Counted from the first letter of the stretch, positions 53,072 to 62,327 are shown. The stretch is DNA of 64,000 nt from Sediminicola sp035798135 (GCA_035798135.1 JAPFBR010000003.1:124001-188000), one strand, 5' to 3'. Notes: a model not told the origin generated them from the letters alone. Translations and numbers: made by a program.

Positions 53072-54829
53072 TTATTTTGAAATCACCTGCTTAACTTCCC
53101 CACAATTCATCATAGCCTCCCCATAATACGGGTTCTTTATTTCTTTGTTCCAACTCAACCAATTGGCTCCTTTGTTCTTATTTGCCATGGGGCAATTTTG
53201 TACAAATATTGGACTAGGCACTTCCTCTAAATTTGCGCTGATGGCAATTACATTTTCCGAAAGGGTAATAAAATGTTCCCGTTGATTGACTAGATCGCTA
53301 TTGTTTGAAATAGCAGTAAACATCTCACCTATTTTTGAGAAGTGCGCCTTCCCCATTACATCGAGATCGGCAGTCTTTATTTTTTGAAGGCTTTTTAGAG
53401 CTCCTCTAGATGCTTTACTTGCGTTTTCCACATTCGCCTCCACTAGGGCATCCTTTAATTGCATATAAAGGTCCAAAACGTTCAAAAATTCTTTTTGAAC
53501 GGGTTTTGGGAGTTTCATTTCCATGTTCATAACAGAATCAGCCTCATCTGTCGTCATTCCTGTATGGCCTTCAAGTCCGGTCGTGGTCTTTCCTCCTTCC
53601 TGGTTCATCATGGATTTTTTCCCTTTGAGCTGTGCCGCGGCATCGACGGTAAAAGTACCATTCACTACAATTTCAGTCCCATTTTCTAGGCCTTCCAATA
53701 CGTTATAGCCATTATTATTGGTATTTCCAAGACGCACTTCCCGCATTTCAAAAATAGGTTCCTCACTATCTGTTTTTACATAGACCACGGATCTCTCCCC
53801 TGTCCATAAAACAGCACTTTCAGGGATAATAAGTTGATCGTCCAATTTATCGAAGGCCAATTCAACCATCCCGGTCACAAACATTCCAGGTTTTAGCAGG
53901 CCCTCTTTATTTTGTAATACGGCCCTTACCTGTACCGTGCGTTTAGAAGCGTTTAACATTGGATCTATAAAAGATATGACAGCCTTGAAGTTTGTGTTGG
54001 GATAGGCATTGGCCACAATGCCTATGGCCTGATTTTTTTTGAGCATGGCCAGTTGGTTTTCATAAGAATCGAAAACAGCCCAGACTGAGCTCAAATTTGC
54101 AATGGTAAATAGAGCCATGCCTTGTTTTATATAATCTCCCTCTTCTACCATTATTTTAGAAACCGTACCGGAGGTATTGGCATACACCGGAAATTTTTCG
54201 ATCACCTTCCCACTAGCCTCAATCTGATCAATCTGATTTTCCGATAGTTTCCATAATTTCAGTTTATTACGGACAGCTTTGTACAATAAGGGCTGGGCTT
54301 CCTTTAGACCCGTAGCAGTGAGGAGTTCTTGTTGGGCAGAAACCAGCTCTGGGGAATAGATGGTTGCCAATTGTTGGCCCTTCTTAATTTCCTCTCCTTC
54401 AAAATTCACATTCAGTTTCTCTATACGACCACCAAAGTAGGCAGCCTGGGTAGCGTTGATTTCTTCGTTTTCAACTATTTTACCAGAGAGCTTAAGAGTA
54501 CCCTCTTTGGTAATCCCATTGCCTACAACCAATGTTTTAATATTGGCCAAGGCCATTGCGTTTTTGGTCATTTTAAAGGCATTGGTATCGAGACCTTCCG
54601 CCCCAGATTCGGTGGGGATCAGCTCCATCCCGCAAATTGGACAATCCCCTGGTTCCGATTGCATAATTTGTGGGTGCATGGAACAGGTCCACATCTCACC
54701 ACTCGCCACCTCTGCGGTATGGTCGTGTTCCTCCGTTGTTGCATCAGTGGAATTGCCCCCAAAAATTAGGAATCCAGCAAATAATCCTATGATGACAGCA
54801 ATACCTAAGTACATCACCTTTCTATTCAT
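53072..54829 (-). CDS. CusB-like RND efflux adaptor with heavy-metal-binding and DUF3347 domains
   Basis: This 585-residue protein has an N-terminal anchor (5-24) and a heavy-metal-binding domain (about 48-73: TCSMHPQIMQSEPGDCPICG). A HlyD-type membrane-fusion core (about 95-400) includes YFGGRIEKLNVNFEGEEIKK and GTVSKIMVEEGDYIKQGMAL. A DUF3347 domain (about 435-585) ends in FVQNCPMAN, WLS and NPYYGEAMMNCGE. Adaptors of this type feed Cu(I)/Ag(I) to the CusA pump and CusC channel. Neither partner is encoded in this window, which is unusual. It lies at the end of the CopA/PepSY/DUF305 operon (22-bp gap). Confidence 0.88.
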   Translation of the reverse strand: MNRKVMYLGIAVIIGLFAGFLIFGGNSTDATTEEHDHTAEVASGEMWTCSMHPQIMQSEPGDCPICGMELIPTESGAEGLDTNAFKMTKNAMALANIKTLVVGNGITKEGTLKLSGKIVENEEINATQAAYFGGRIEKLNVNFEGEEIKKGQQLATIYSPELVSAQQELLTATGLKEAQPLLYKAVRNKLKLWKLSENQIDQIEASGKVIEKFPVYANTSGTVSKIMVEEGDYIKQGMALFTIANLSSVWAVFDSYENQLAMLKKNQAIGIVANAYPNTNFKAVISFIDPMLNASKRTVQVRAVLQNKEGLLKPGMFVTGMVELAFDKLDDQLIIPESAVLWTGERSVVYVKTDSEEPIFEMREVRLGNTNNNGYNVLEGLENGTEIVVNGTFTVDAAAQLKGKKSMMNQEGGKTTTGLEGHTGMTTDEADSVMNMEMKLPKPVQKEFLNVLDLYMQLKDALVEANVENASKASRGALKSLQKIKTADLDVMGKAHFSKIGEMFTAISNNSDLVNQREHFITLSENVIAISANLEEVPSPIFVQNCPMANKNKGANWLSWNKEIKNPYYGEAMMNCGEVKQVISK

Positions 54830-54851
54830 AACATATAATTATATTCGTAAA

Positions 54852-55325
54852 TTATTTATTCTCCAACCTTTTAATCATCAACTTCATTTCGCTTATTTCC
54901 CGTTCCTGCGCCTTAATAATCCCATCTGCCAGAATCTTTACTTCGGGATCCTTAATATCAGCACGGCTGCTGGTCAGAATAGCAATCGAGTGATGGGGAA
55001 TCATCGCTTTCAACCACAAAACATCCCCTATTGGCTTTTGTGCCCGAACCAAAAACAAGGCGCTTACAAATAAGATTAGACTGCCTACATATATAGCACT
55101 ATTCTTTTTTTTATTCTTGTACATGTTCAACATTAAGGATAGCATGATTACCGCCATAGCGGCAATTCCCAAACAAGTCATATAAAAACGTGTTAGGCTA
55201 AAGTAAACATGGTTCCATTCGTAGGTGTTGAGATACATGGTAATGTACATGGCTACAAAGGACAACACCAACATCATAAAAAATTTGGTGTAGTTATTTT
55301 GTTTCATTTCTTGGCTCTGTTCCAT
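54852..55325 (-). CDS. DUF305-like membrane protein
   Basis: This 157-residue protein has three N-terminal membrane spans (about 12-95) followed by a helical DUF305 segment: WLKAMIPHHSIAILTSSRAD, then LADGIIKAQEREISEMKLMI. The MIPHH motif is the family hallmark and is a plausible copper ligand set. DUF305 proteins are commonly encoded in copper-resistance loci. It sits in the middle of the copper operon, between the PepSY gene and the CusB-like gene. Confidence 0.88.
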   Translation of the reverse strand: MEQSQEMKQNNYTKFFMMLVLSFVAMYITMYLNTYEWNHVYFSLTRFYMTCLGIAAMAVIMLSLMLNMYKNKKKNSAIYVGSLILFVSALFLVRAQKPIGDVLWLKAMIPHHSIAILTSSRADIKDPEVKILADGIIKAQEREISEMKLMIKRLENK

Positions 55326-55352
55326 TTTTTTGAATGTAATAGTTACTACAAA

Positions 55353-56057
55353 TTAATCTCGTTTTTTTAATTTCCTTATAGTGGGTGAGGTCACAAACCA
55401 AAGGGTAAAACCACTTAATACGGTAATCAAACCCATTAATGAGAAAGCCCTTAAAATAATATTATTAAAATTGTCCCTCCCCTGATAATCCATAGTATGG
55501 GTCATCCACAAAAAATCGAACCAACGCCAATCCCTATGTCTAAGCATTTTGAACTTACCATCTGCCACGGACACATAAGCCTTTATGTTTTCAGGTGTAA
55601 TATAGGATATGACATAAGCCGGGAGTGGCCCTCCTCTATATTCATGATGCTTTCCCATCTCTGTGATCCTCTCAATTCCCGATACGTTCATTCCAGTCAG
55701 CATATTCTTCTTGGCCACTTTTAAAGCTTCCTCTTCGGAAATTTCATTTTTCAAAACACCGGTCTGGGCATTTACCAATTGCGAATGGTTTATTAAATAA
55801 TAAGGAACATCGCCAATATCCAGTAGTTCCAAGGCCATAATTTCCGATGCATTGGGGATGGCTGTAGGACTTAATAAATTGGTGAACATTTTGTGATTCA
55901 TTTCCTCATTATGAAATTGATCTCCATGGATCTCATCAAGATCCGTCCAACTGAAATACATCCCACTGATGGTCCACATTAAAAATTGAACCCCTATAAA
56001 GAGTCCTAAATAACGGTGGGTCTTTCTAATTTTGGCTGCTGTTTGTCTTTTTACCAT
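55353..56057 (-). CDS. PepSY-domain membrane protein
   Basis: This 234-residue protein starts KIRKTHRYLGLFIGVQFLMW, the typical N-terminal span of PepSY-TM proteins. A periplasmic PepSY region (about 100-180: EEALKVAKKNMLTGMNVSGI, PAYVISYITPENIKAYVSVA) is followed by a C-terminal span (about 205-225). PepSY-TM proteins take part in metal reduction or haem/iron and copper handling. It is 8 bp upstream... more exactly 8 bp after the DUF2911 gene in the same transcript. Confidence 0.85.
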   Translation of the reverse strand: MVKRQTAAKIRKTHRYLGLFIGVQFLMWTISGMYFSWTDLDEIHGDQFHNEEMNHKMFTNLLSPTAIPNASEIMALELLDIGDVPYYLINHSQLVNAQTGVLKNEISEEEALKVAKKNMLTGMNVSGIERITEMGKHHEYRGGPLPAYVISYITPENIKAYVSVADGKFKMLRHRDWRWFDFLWMTHTMDYQGRDNFNNIILRAFSLMGLITVLSGFTLWFVTSPTIRKLKKRD

Positions 56058-56065
56058 TTCTTTTA

Positions 56066-56665
56066 TTAAAGTTTAATTTTAAAAGGAAAACTTACGTTGA
56101 CTTTCTCCCAAGCTAGAGAGATGTTTCCTTCTGAATTATTGGTTTTGGTTATTTGGTATTCTAGATGTTCTTTAAAATTGTCCGTGATTTTAGGTGTTAC
56201 CTTAAAACGTAGGATATCTTCGGTTTCATTGTATTCATCCTTCCCATGTTGATCCCAATTGGAATTAAAAATTATGGTCCATTCCTCTTTACCTGGTATC
56301 GTAAAGAATCCATATTTTCCAGCCTTCAACAACTGTCCATCAAATTCAAGATCCTTGTTTGTCTCTATCCAAGTTGCCATATGTGCTCCAGTCTGCCAAA
56401 CGGCATTATAAGGCAATAACCCCCCAAAGATGATTCGGTCCCTTACCCCGGGTGAAGAATAGTCAATGTGGATATGGGCCTCCCCTATCATGACCATGGC
56501 AGAAGTATGTGGACTAAGTGTCTTTTTTTTGGTGCTGTCCCCTTCATCCTCCATGGTAGTTCCATGTTCGGAGTGCACCGGTGTTGGATTATTGGGTTCA
56601 TTTTGCTTGTTTTCTTTACACGAGAACACCATAAAAGCTAAAAAAATGTAATAAAAATACTTCAT
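56066..56665 (-). CDS. DUF2911 lipoprotein
   Basis: This 199-residue lipoprotein has a lipobox at VFSC. The core reads AHIHIDYSSPGVRDRIIFGG, PYNAVWQTGAHMATWIETNK and KYGFFTIPGKEEWTIIFNSN, with WDQHG next, the signature of DUF2911. Members are exported proteins of Bacteroidota without known activity. The linker after the lipobox has several His and acidic residues. The gene follows the copper ATPase gene by 8 bp, so it belongs to the same operon. Confidence 0.88.
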   Translation of the reverse strand: MKYFYYIFLAFMVFSCKENKQNEPNNPTPVHSEHGTTMEDEGDSTKKKTLSPHTSAMVMIGEAHIHIDYSSPGVRDRIIFGGLLPYNAVWQTGAHMATWIETNKDLEFDGQLLKAGKYGFFTIPGKEEWTIIFNSNWDQHGKDEYNETEDILRFKVTPKITDNFKEHLEYQITKTNNSEGNISLAWEKVNVSFPFKIKL

Positions 56666-56673
56666 AGTTATAT

Positions 56674-59166
56674 TTAATTAATGTTTGTTGATCGTAAGCG
56701 CAAGGCATTGGCTATGACCGATACCGAGCTAAAGCTCATGGCGGCCGCGGCTATCATTGGCGATAATAAAATCCCAAAAACTGGAAATAATACACCAGCT
56801 GCAATAGGCACCCCCAAGGTATTATAAATAAGGGCGAAAAATAAATTTTGCTTTATGTTTCCCATTACCTTATGACTAAGGTTTCTTGCCTTGACTATTC
56901 CGTTTAAATCCCCTTTCACCAAGGTAATGCCTGCACTTTCTATGGCAACATCCGTTCCTGTTCCCATGGCAATTCCCACATCGCTTTTTGCCAATGCAGG
57001 AGCATCATTGATCCCATCTCCTGCCATGGCCACCACTTTACCACTATTTTGGAGCCTTTCCACTTCTTTCAATTTATCCTCTGGAAGCATTGCAGCTTTA
57101 AAATCTGCCAAGTTCAATTCAGCCGCTACTGCTTGTGCCGTCTCGTGATTATCTCCAGTTAGCATAATTACAGCTATTCCTTTGTTTTGCAATTCTTTGA
57201 TTGCCATGGCACTGGTTTGTTTGATTTTATCGCCAATTACAATATAACCAACACCTTCTTTATCCATGGAAAGATAAGAAACAGTTTTTCCCTGCATTTG
57301 ATAGGTTTTGGCTTCATCCCTCATGTCCTGGGGAACCACCGCTCCAGCATACTCCATCATTTTATCATTGCCCAAGGTCACTTTTTTGCCATTAACGATC
57401 CCTTCCACTCCTTTTCCGGTCACTGCCTTAAAGTCATTGGATTTAAGGGATTCCACTCCTTGTTCCTTACCATAAGCAACTGTAGCCTCTGCTAAAGGAT
57501 GTTCGCTAAATTGATTTAAGGAAATAATATATTGTAGTATTTCTTTATTAGAATATTTATCACTTGATGCACCAACGGTTTCTACAGTAGGTTTGCCTTC
57601 TGTTAAGGTACCGGTCTTATCCACAATCAAGGTGTTCACCTTAGCCATTTTTTCCAAGGCCTCGGCATTTTTTATTAGTACTCCGTTCTGGGCTCCTTTT
57701 CCAACCCCTACCATAACAGACATTGGCGTGGCCAATCCTAAGGCACAGGGACAAGCAATGATCAAAACCGCAATGGCATTGACCAAGCCGTAAACATAAG
57801 CCGGATCGGGGCCCCAAACGGACCAGACAACAAAAGTAATAAGGGAGATCATTACCACCACGGGCACAAAATATCCCGAAACCCTATCTGCGAGTTTTTG
57901 AATTGGGGCCTTGCTCCTACTTGCATCATTAACCAACTGAATGATTTGGGCCAATAAGGTATCTGACCCTATTTTTTCTGCCTTCATCAAAAAAGTTTGA
58001 TTCCCGTTGATTGTGCCACTGCTTATAGAATCGCCCTCTTCTTTATCCACGGGAAGGGGTTCCCCTGAAATCATGGATTCATCTACTGTCGTAAGACCTT
58101 CCGTTATTGATCCGTCCACCGGTATTTTATCACCCGGTTTTACCCTAAGAATATCACCTAACTCAATATCATCGATACCAATTTCTTCTTCTTTGCCATT
58201 TACGACACGAATAGCCTTATTAGGAGCCAATTTCAACAATTCCTTAACTGCAGAATTGGTTTTACTATGGGCACGGGCCTCCAAAACCTGACCAAGCAAT
58301 ACCAATGTTAAAATGACCGTTGCGGCTTCAAAATAGATATGTACGGTCCCTGTTTCGGTCTTGAATTGGTCTGGGAAGAAATCTGGGAAAATCAAACCAA
58401 ACACACTGAATAACCATGCTACCCCCGCCCCGATACCAATGAGGGTAAACATATTGAGGTTCCAGGTAAGTATGGAGCGGTAAGCTCGTTCAAAAAACAT
58501 CCAGGTGCCATAAAAAACCACAGGGATAGAAAGCGCAAATTGTATCCAATTCCAATATTTAAGATCCAATACATCGTATAAAGGATTATTGTGAACCATT
58601 TCGGACATGGCAATCAAAAATATGGGCACGGTAAAAACAACGGACAACCAAAACTTTTTTGATAATTTTTTATAGTTCTTTTCTTCCGCTGATAAATCAG
58701 GTTTCATTGGTACCAGATCCATCCCACAAATAGGGCATGAACCTGGGCCATCTTTGACCACTTCTGGGTGCATAGGACAGGTATATTGTATTGCTGTTGC
58801 CCCCATTCGTTGCTCTTCTACCAAATCCATTCCACAAACAGGACAATCTCCAGGTTTATCATAGGTTTTATCCCCCTCACAATGCATAGGACAATAATAG
58901 GTGCCTGTACCCATTCCCTTGGTTTCCTTACCTATATTCGAAGATACTGACTCGCCTGGTAAATGAATGGTATAATTCCCGCCGGCATCCTCGAGTGCTT
59001 TTTTAAAAGTATCTATTGGAATATGGGCCTGCATCTCGATCTCCGCTTCAGATTTTTCTAAATCCACAGTAGCACGAACAACACCTTCCACCTTTTGCAA
59101 GGTATTTTCAACATGACTACGGCACCCATTACAGGTCATTCCATTTATATGATAAGTATGTTTCAT
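56674..59166 (-). CDS. copA: Copper-translocating P1B-type ATPase
   Basis: This is an 830-residue pump. An HMA domain (1-65) has GMTCNGC. Two heavy-metal-binding domains follow (about 90-155; YYCPMHC...CPVCGMDL and YTCPMHPEV...CPICGMDL). Then come membrane helices, an actuator loop (TVDESMISGEPLPVDKEEGD), the transport motif IACPCALGLATP, phosphorylation motif VDKTGTLTEGKP and the hinge GDGINDAPALAKSD. CPC plus the HMA domain identifies a Cu(I) exporter. It starts the tight DUF2911-PepSY-DUF305-CusB run (8-27 bp gaps). The symbol is by function; the multicopper oxidases here are also called CopA in Proteobacteria and are different proteins. Confidence 0.95.
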   Translation of the reverse strand: MKHTYHINGMTCNGCRSHVENTLQKVEGVVRATVDLEKSEAEIEMQAHIPIDTFKKALEDAGGNYTIHLPGESVSSNIGKETKGMGTGTYYCPMHCEGDKTYDKPGDCPVCGMDLVEEQRMGATAIQYTCPMHPEVVKDGPGSCPICGMDLVPMKPDLSAEEKNYKKLSKKFWLSVVFTVPIFLIAMSEMVHNNPLYDVLDLKYWNWIQFALSIPVVFYGTWMFFERAYRSILTWNLNMFTLIGIGAGVAWLFSVFGLIFPDFFPDQFKTETGTVHIYFEAATVILTLVLLGQVLEARAHSKTNSAVKELLKLAPNKAIRVVNGKEEEIGIDDIELGDILRVKPGDKIPVDGSITEGLTTVDESMISGEPLPVDKEEGDSISSGTINGNQTFLMKAEKIGSDTLLAQIIQLVNDASRSKAPIQKLADRVSGYFVPVVVMISLITFVVWSVWGPDPAYVYGLVNAIAVLIIACPCALGLATPMSVMVGVGKGAQNGVLIKNAEALEKMAKVNTLIVDKTGTLTEGKPTVETVGASSDKYSNKEILQYIISLNQFSEHPLAEATVAYGKEQGVESLKSNDFKAVTGKGVEGIVNGKKVTLGNDKMMEYAGAVVPQDMRDEAKTYQMQGKTVSYLSMDKEGVGYIVIGDKIKQTSAMAIKELQNKGIAVIMLTGDNHETAQAVAAELNLADFKAAMLPEDKLKEVERLQNSGKVVAMAGDGINDAPALAKSDVGIAMGTGTDVAIESAGITLVKGDLNGIVKARNLSHKVMGNIKQNLFFALIYNTLGVPIAAGVLFPVFGILLSPMIAAAAMSFSSVSVIANALRLRSTNIN

Positions 59167-59242
59167 ATCCCATTTAATATTTTATAATTCTATCTTTTAA
59201 AAGTCCTATCCTAAAAATGATCCCTTTGTTAAAACATCATTT

Positions 59243-59776
59243 CTACTGTATGGTTTCTTTCACTGTACCACAGGTCAGCATCTTGTCTCCGTAATACGGA
59301 TTCTGTATCTCCTTTTCAGATGACATCCAGTAGGCTCCCTCTTTTAAGGCCATTGGACAATAATCTTTGTAAATCGTTCCTGATTTTAAATTTCCTTTTA
59401 ATAGCATCTCCATGGCATTGCTCAGATTTGAAAAAGCAACTCGCTGTACATTTAAATCATCTGTATTTTTGATTTCATTTGCCGCTTTCTCCACTACACC
59501 TGAACCTTTGATCCCAATAAGTACTTTTACTAGCATGGCCACCCCCTTTTTTGCTTCGTTTACGTCAGAATTTACAAGGGCATTTTTAATATGAATATAA
59601 TGATCATATGACGAAGCCAGATTTGCATCATTGAATTCTGGAGCCGTATGAATGATGTCCATTTTCATACCATCCATATTCATTTTACCGTGATCCTTTT
59701 TGTTCTTTTCCTGTGCATTGATACTTGTCACAACCAACAATAACATTACTACAACAGAATTCAATGAATTGTTCAT
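59243..59776 (-). CDS. Small secreted DUF3347 protein
   Basis: This 177-residue protein has a signal peptide (1-21). The mature N-terminus has a KKDHGKMNMDGMKMD Met/His-rich stretch, followed by a DUF3347 domain ending in YKDYCPMALK, YWMSSEKEI and NPYYGDKMLTCG. The two cysteines and the methionines between them form a plausible Cu(I) site. It is 16 bp downstream of a haem-binding gene and 76 bp upstream of copA. Confidence 0.87.
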   Translation of the reverse strand: MNNSLNSVVVMLLLVVTSINAQEKNKKDHGKMNMDGMKMDIIHTAPEFNDANLASSYDHYIHIKNALVNSDVNEAKKGVAMLVKVLIGIKGSGVVEKAANEIKNTDDLNVQRVAFSNLSNAMEMLLKGNLKSGTIYKDYCPMALKEGAYWMSSEKEIQNPYYGDKMLTCGTVKETIQ

Positions 59777-59792
59777 CCTTTTATTTTTTAAA

Positions 59793-60251
59793 TTATTTTA
59801 AACCTTCCTTTAATTTTGACACCCATTCCAGAACGATTTTCTTTTCGTCCTCAGAAAGTTTTGCTTCCCTATGGACTAGCGTATAAGGCCAAAGGGGCAT
59901 TTCTCCATCCTCGATTTGACTTAGAATCGATTTTAACTTGCTGTTCTTTCTTCTACTCGATAAATCGGCCCACTCGTTAAAATTCAACTCTTCCTTACCA
60001 TGCTGGACATGATCTTCCAAAAACCAAGCAACAGGTTGCATTTTGTTGTACCAAGGATACTCGGTATTGTTGCTATGGCAATCATAACAGGAGGTTTTGA
60101 TGATGCTTTCCACTTGGTTTGGCACGTCATTTACCACCATAAAATCGGTTTTTGGGACAATGGCGCTTTGGTTTCGGGAAGTGGGAATAAATTGTATACC
60201 CACAAACCCGACCAAAAGCGCAAGCACTATGATTTTTACAATTTTATTCAC
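59793..60251 (-). CDS. Haem-binding domain protein
   Basis: This 152-residue protein has an N-terminal signal/anchor (5-22) and a haem-binding motif SCYDCHSNNTEYPWYNKMQP, the signature of the haem_bd family. A downstream run (MPLWPYTLVHREAKLSEDEK) completes the family. It presumably carries a c-type haem in the periplasm. It starts with GTG immediately after the TAA stop of the upstream DUF3347 gene, with zero gap, which indicates translational coupling. A link to redox cycling of copper is an inference from position. Confidence 0.85.
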   Translation of the reverse strand: MNKIVKIIVLALLVGFVGIQFIPTSRNQSAIVPKTDFMVVNDVPNQVESIIKTSCYDCHSNNTEYPWYNKMQPVAWFLEDHVQHGKEELNFNEWADLSSRRKNSKLKSILSQIEDGEMPLWPYTLVHREAKLSEDEKKIVLEWVSKLKEGLK

Positions 60252-60893
60252 TTAATTGATTTCCTTTTGTATGCTACCACAGCTCATCATTTTGGCTCCA
60301 TAATAAGGGTTTTTTATTTCTTTGGTAGTACTCAACCATTGGGCTCCCTTGTTATTATTGTACATCGGGCAAAAATCTTGATATAATTTTTCTTCAGTGC
60401 CAGTAATGGCGATAAGGTCTATCATGTCTTTGCTCAACACATCAAAATGTTCCCTTTGGTGATCGATTGGGCTTTTTTCTATATGTTCTGCATGTTCTTT
60501 GGCATCATCAATAATATCCTTCAGTTCTTTTTGTTGTTCTGAAGTAAAAGAGCTGGTGTCAAAATTGTTGAAAGCCGTAACCATAGTTCCTCCTGCTTTC
60601 GCTGCACCTTCTTTGTCATCTGCTACCAAAGCATCTTTCAATTTGAGATAATTGACAACTAGAATTGTCGATTTAGCTGTATTTTGCCCTGCATCCATCA
60701 TGTCATTTGAGGATTTCATTGTTGTATCATGGTGCATTTCCCCTTCTTCATTGTGCTGCCCATCTTCACTTTCCATTTCGGGATGGTGTCCATCTTCATT
60801 GTTATTCTCTTTTTTTGTGTCCCTACATGACGTGGCCGTTAGGGTTACCAATGCTATTGTCAAAATTCCTATTGATATTCTTATTCTTTTCAT
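60252..60893 (-). CDS. DUF3347 lipoprotein with His/Met-rich linker
   Basis: This 213-residue lipoprotein has a lipobox (ATSC, about residue 23). A long acidic His/Met-rich linker (about 30-70, with DGHHPEMESEDGQHNEEGEM) precedes a DUF3347 domain (about 75-213) ending in YQDFCPMYNN, WLSTTKEI and NPYYGAKMMSCG. The linker and the terminal CPM/MMSCG pair suggest Cu binding in the periplasm. Its stop codon touches the GTG start of the next gene. Confidence 0.87.
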   Translation of the reverse strand: MKRIRISIGILTIALVTLTATSCRDTKKENNNEDGHHPEMESEDGQHNEEGEMHHDTTMKSSNDMMDAGQNTAKSTILVVNYLKLKDALVADDKEGAAKAGGTMVTAFNNFDTSSFTSEQQKELKDIIDDAKEHAEHIEKSPIDHQREHFDVLSKDMIDLIAITGTEEKLYQDFCPMYNNNKGAQWLSTTKEIKNPYYGAKMMSCGSIQKEIN

Positions 60894-60957
60894 AATATTA
60901 CTTTTTATGTTTATTTATGTTTATTTATATTTTGATACTTAAGGATGGATAAGACAA

Positions 60958-61344
60958 TTATAGTTTACCTATTACCTTTTCCAATTTTGCAGTTATTTCC
61001 TTGGCAATTTTCTTTAATGTATCGTTATCGACCGATTGCATGGATGCCATAGGGTTAACTGCTGCAACTTCAACTACCCCTTTTGAAATTTCTTGCACGA
61101 TTACATTACACGGTAGCATAGTTCCAATTTTATCTTCGGCCTCCAATGCTTTATGGGCATAGGGAGGATTACACGCTCCCAGAATCCTATATTTCTTGAA
61201 ATCCACATCCAGTTTCTTTTTGAAGGTTTCCTTAATATCAATATTGGTCAGAATGCCAAAACCTTCCTTTTTTAGTTCTTCAGTAACCAATTCAATTATG
61301 AGCTCAAAATCACCTTTTAAGGTTGTGTTGAAATAATATTTCAT
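60958..61344 (-). CDS. DUF302 domain protein
   Basis: This 128-residue protein without a signal peptide is a single DUF302 domain: DFELIIELVTEELKKEGFGI, TNIDIKETFKKKL, FKKYRILGACNPPYAHKALE, then IGTMLPCNVIVQEISKGVVE. The GACNP motif is characteristic. DUF302 proteins occur beside copper and other metal genes and have no settled activity. It lies 64 bp upstream of the DUF3347 lipoprotein gene. Confidence 0.9.
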   Translation of the reverse strand: MKYYFNTTLKGDFELIIELVTEELKKEGFGILTNIDIKETFKKKLDVDFKKYRILGACNPPYAHKALEAEDKIGTMLPCNVIVQEISKGVVEVAAVNPMASMQSVDNDTLKKIAKEITAKLEKVIGKL

Positions 61345-61533
61345 ATTATTTGTTTTTAGAATTAATCATTCCATTTTATACTTCGAATTCTTCCTTGGAA
61401 ATTTCACCCTCGGAAAACGGTTGTTCAAAATTCCCTAGGGTCCACTTTTTTTTGTTAAAAAAATACTCCAATAGATATTACGTTGACGTCTATGGGTCAC
61501 CAGTACATCACCATAATTTTAATTTCTGGTTAA

Positions 61534-61569
61534 ATGGGCCTATTTTGAAATATTTCGCAACAGGCCCAT
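61534..61569. terminator. Hairpin after the Met-rich lipoprotein gene
   Basis: ATGGGCCT and AGGCCCAT form an 8-bp GC-rich stem around a 20-nt loop that itself contains GAAATATTTC. It starts 4 bp after the stop of the Met-rich gene. No T-tract follows on the minus strand, so it may stabilise the mRNA or give weak termination. Confidence 0.5.
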
Positions 61570-61573
61570 AGCT

Positions 61574-62158
61574 TTATTTATTGTGTTTATGCTCTTTGGA
61601 ACCCTCTTTCTTATTCTTCATTTTCTCCATCATTTTCTCTTTCATTTCTGGGTTTTTCATCATTGATTCCATCATAGATTCCATCATTTCTGGATTATCC
61701 TTCATTTTTTGCATCATCTTCTCTTTCATGTCCTCTTGCATTTCTTTGTTTTCGTGCATTTTTTGCATTAGCATCTTTCTGTCTTCTGGATTTTTCAACA
61801 TCTTATCCAGCATCATTGTTTGCATTTTTTCCTTCATTTCAGCGTTTTCCTCCATCATTTTCTGCATATGGGATTTCATCTTTTCTTTCATTTCCGAATT
61901 GTTCTCCATCATAGCTTTCATCTTCCCAGATTCCATCATTTGCATATGGTTCTGCATCATTATTTTTCTTGCAACTTCGTCTTGTTGTGCTAAGTCGATA
62001 AATTCATTGAATTGACTCGGATTTGTAATAATCTCCTGATAGAGCGCATTTCGATTATCTTGGACTTCCATTGTTTCAGCAGCATTAAAGGTTGACTTAC
62101 AGCTCACCAATGTGCCGACTGCTACAATAATCAGTAATGTTTTTGCAATTGTTTTCAT
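61574..62158 (-). CDS. Methionine-rich lipoprotein, probable copper-binding
   Basis: This 194-residue lipoprotein has a lipobox at VSC (C20). After a short helical part (25-65), residues about 66-180 are an unbroken Met/Lys/Glu-rich helix with motifs such as MQNHMQMMESGKMK, KEKMMQKMKDNPEM and KNPEMKEKMMEKMK. I count 38 methionines in total, about 20% of the residues. The tail is KEHKHNK. Met clusters of this density bind Cu(I) or Ag(I). No family was recognised. The antisense strand also has an open frame, which is an artefact of the Met-rich coding. Confidence 0.8.
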   Translation of the reverse strand: MKTIAKTLLIIVAVGTLVSCKSTFNAAETMEVQDNRNALYQEIITNPSQFNEFIDLAQQDEVARKIMMQNHMQMMESGKMKAMMENNSEMKEKMKSHMQKMMEENAEMKEKMQTMMLDKMLKNPEDRKMLMQKMHENKEMQEDMKEKMMQKMKDNPEMMESMMESMMKNPEMKEKMMEKMKNKKEGSKEHKHNK

Positions 62159-62327
62159 TTTACATTGTTTTAGAATTAATAATTCACTTTTGTTCTTCGT
62201 ATTCTTCTTTGGAGTTTCTCACCTAAGAATTTCACTTCCATTCTTTCTTGCATAAAAGAAAATTCCCATGGCTATTACTCCTGATACAATAATCCATGAA
62301 GACTTTATATCTTCATCATTTTAATAA

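Noticed and set aside
54456..55073. 205-codon plus-strand frame across the CusB-like and DUF305 genes
   Set aside because: It crosses two well-supported minus-strand genes and their gap and has no family features.
61581..62015. 144-codon plus-strand frame opposite the Met-rich lipoprotein
   Set aside because: ATG-rich sense codons give CAT and few stops on the other strand; the Phe/Ile/Ser-rich product is an artefact.
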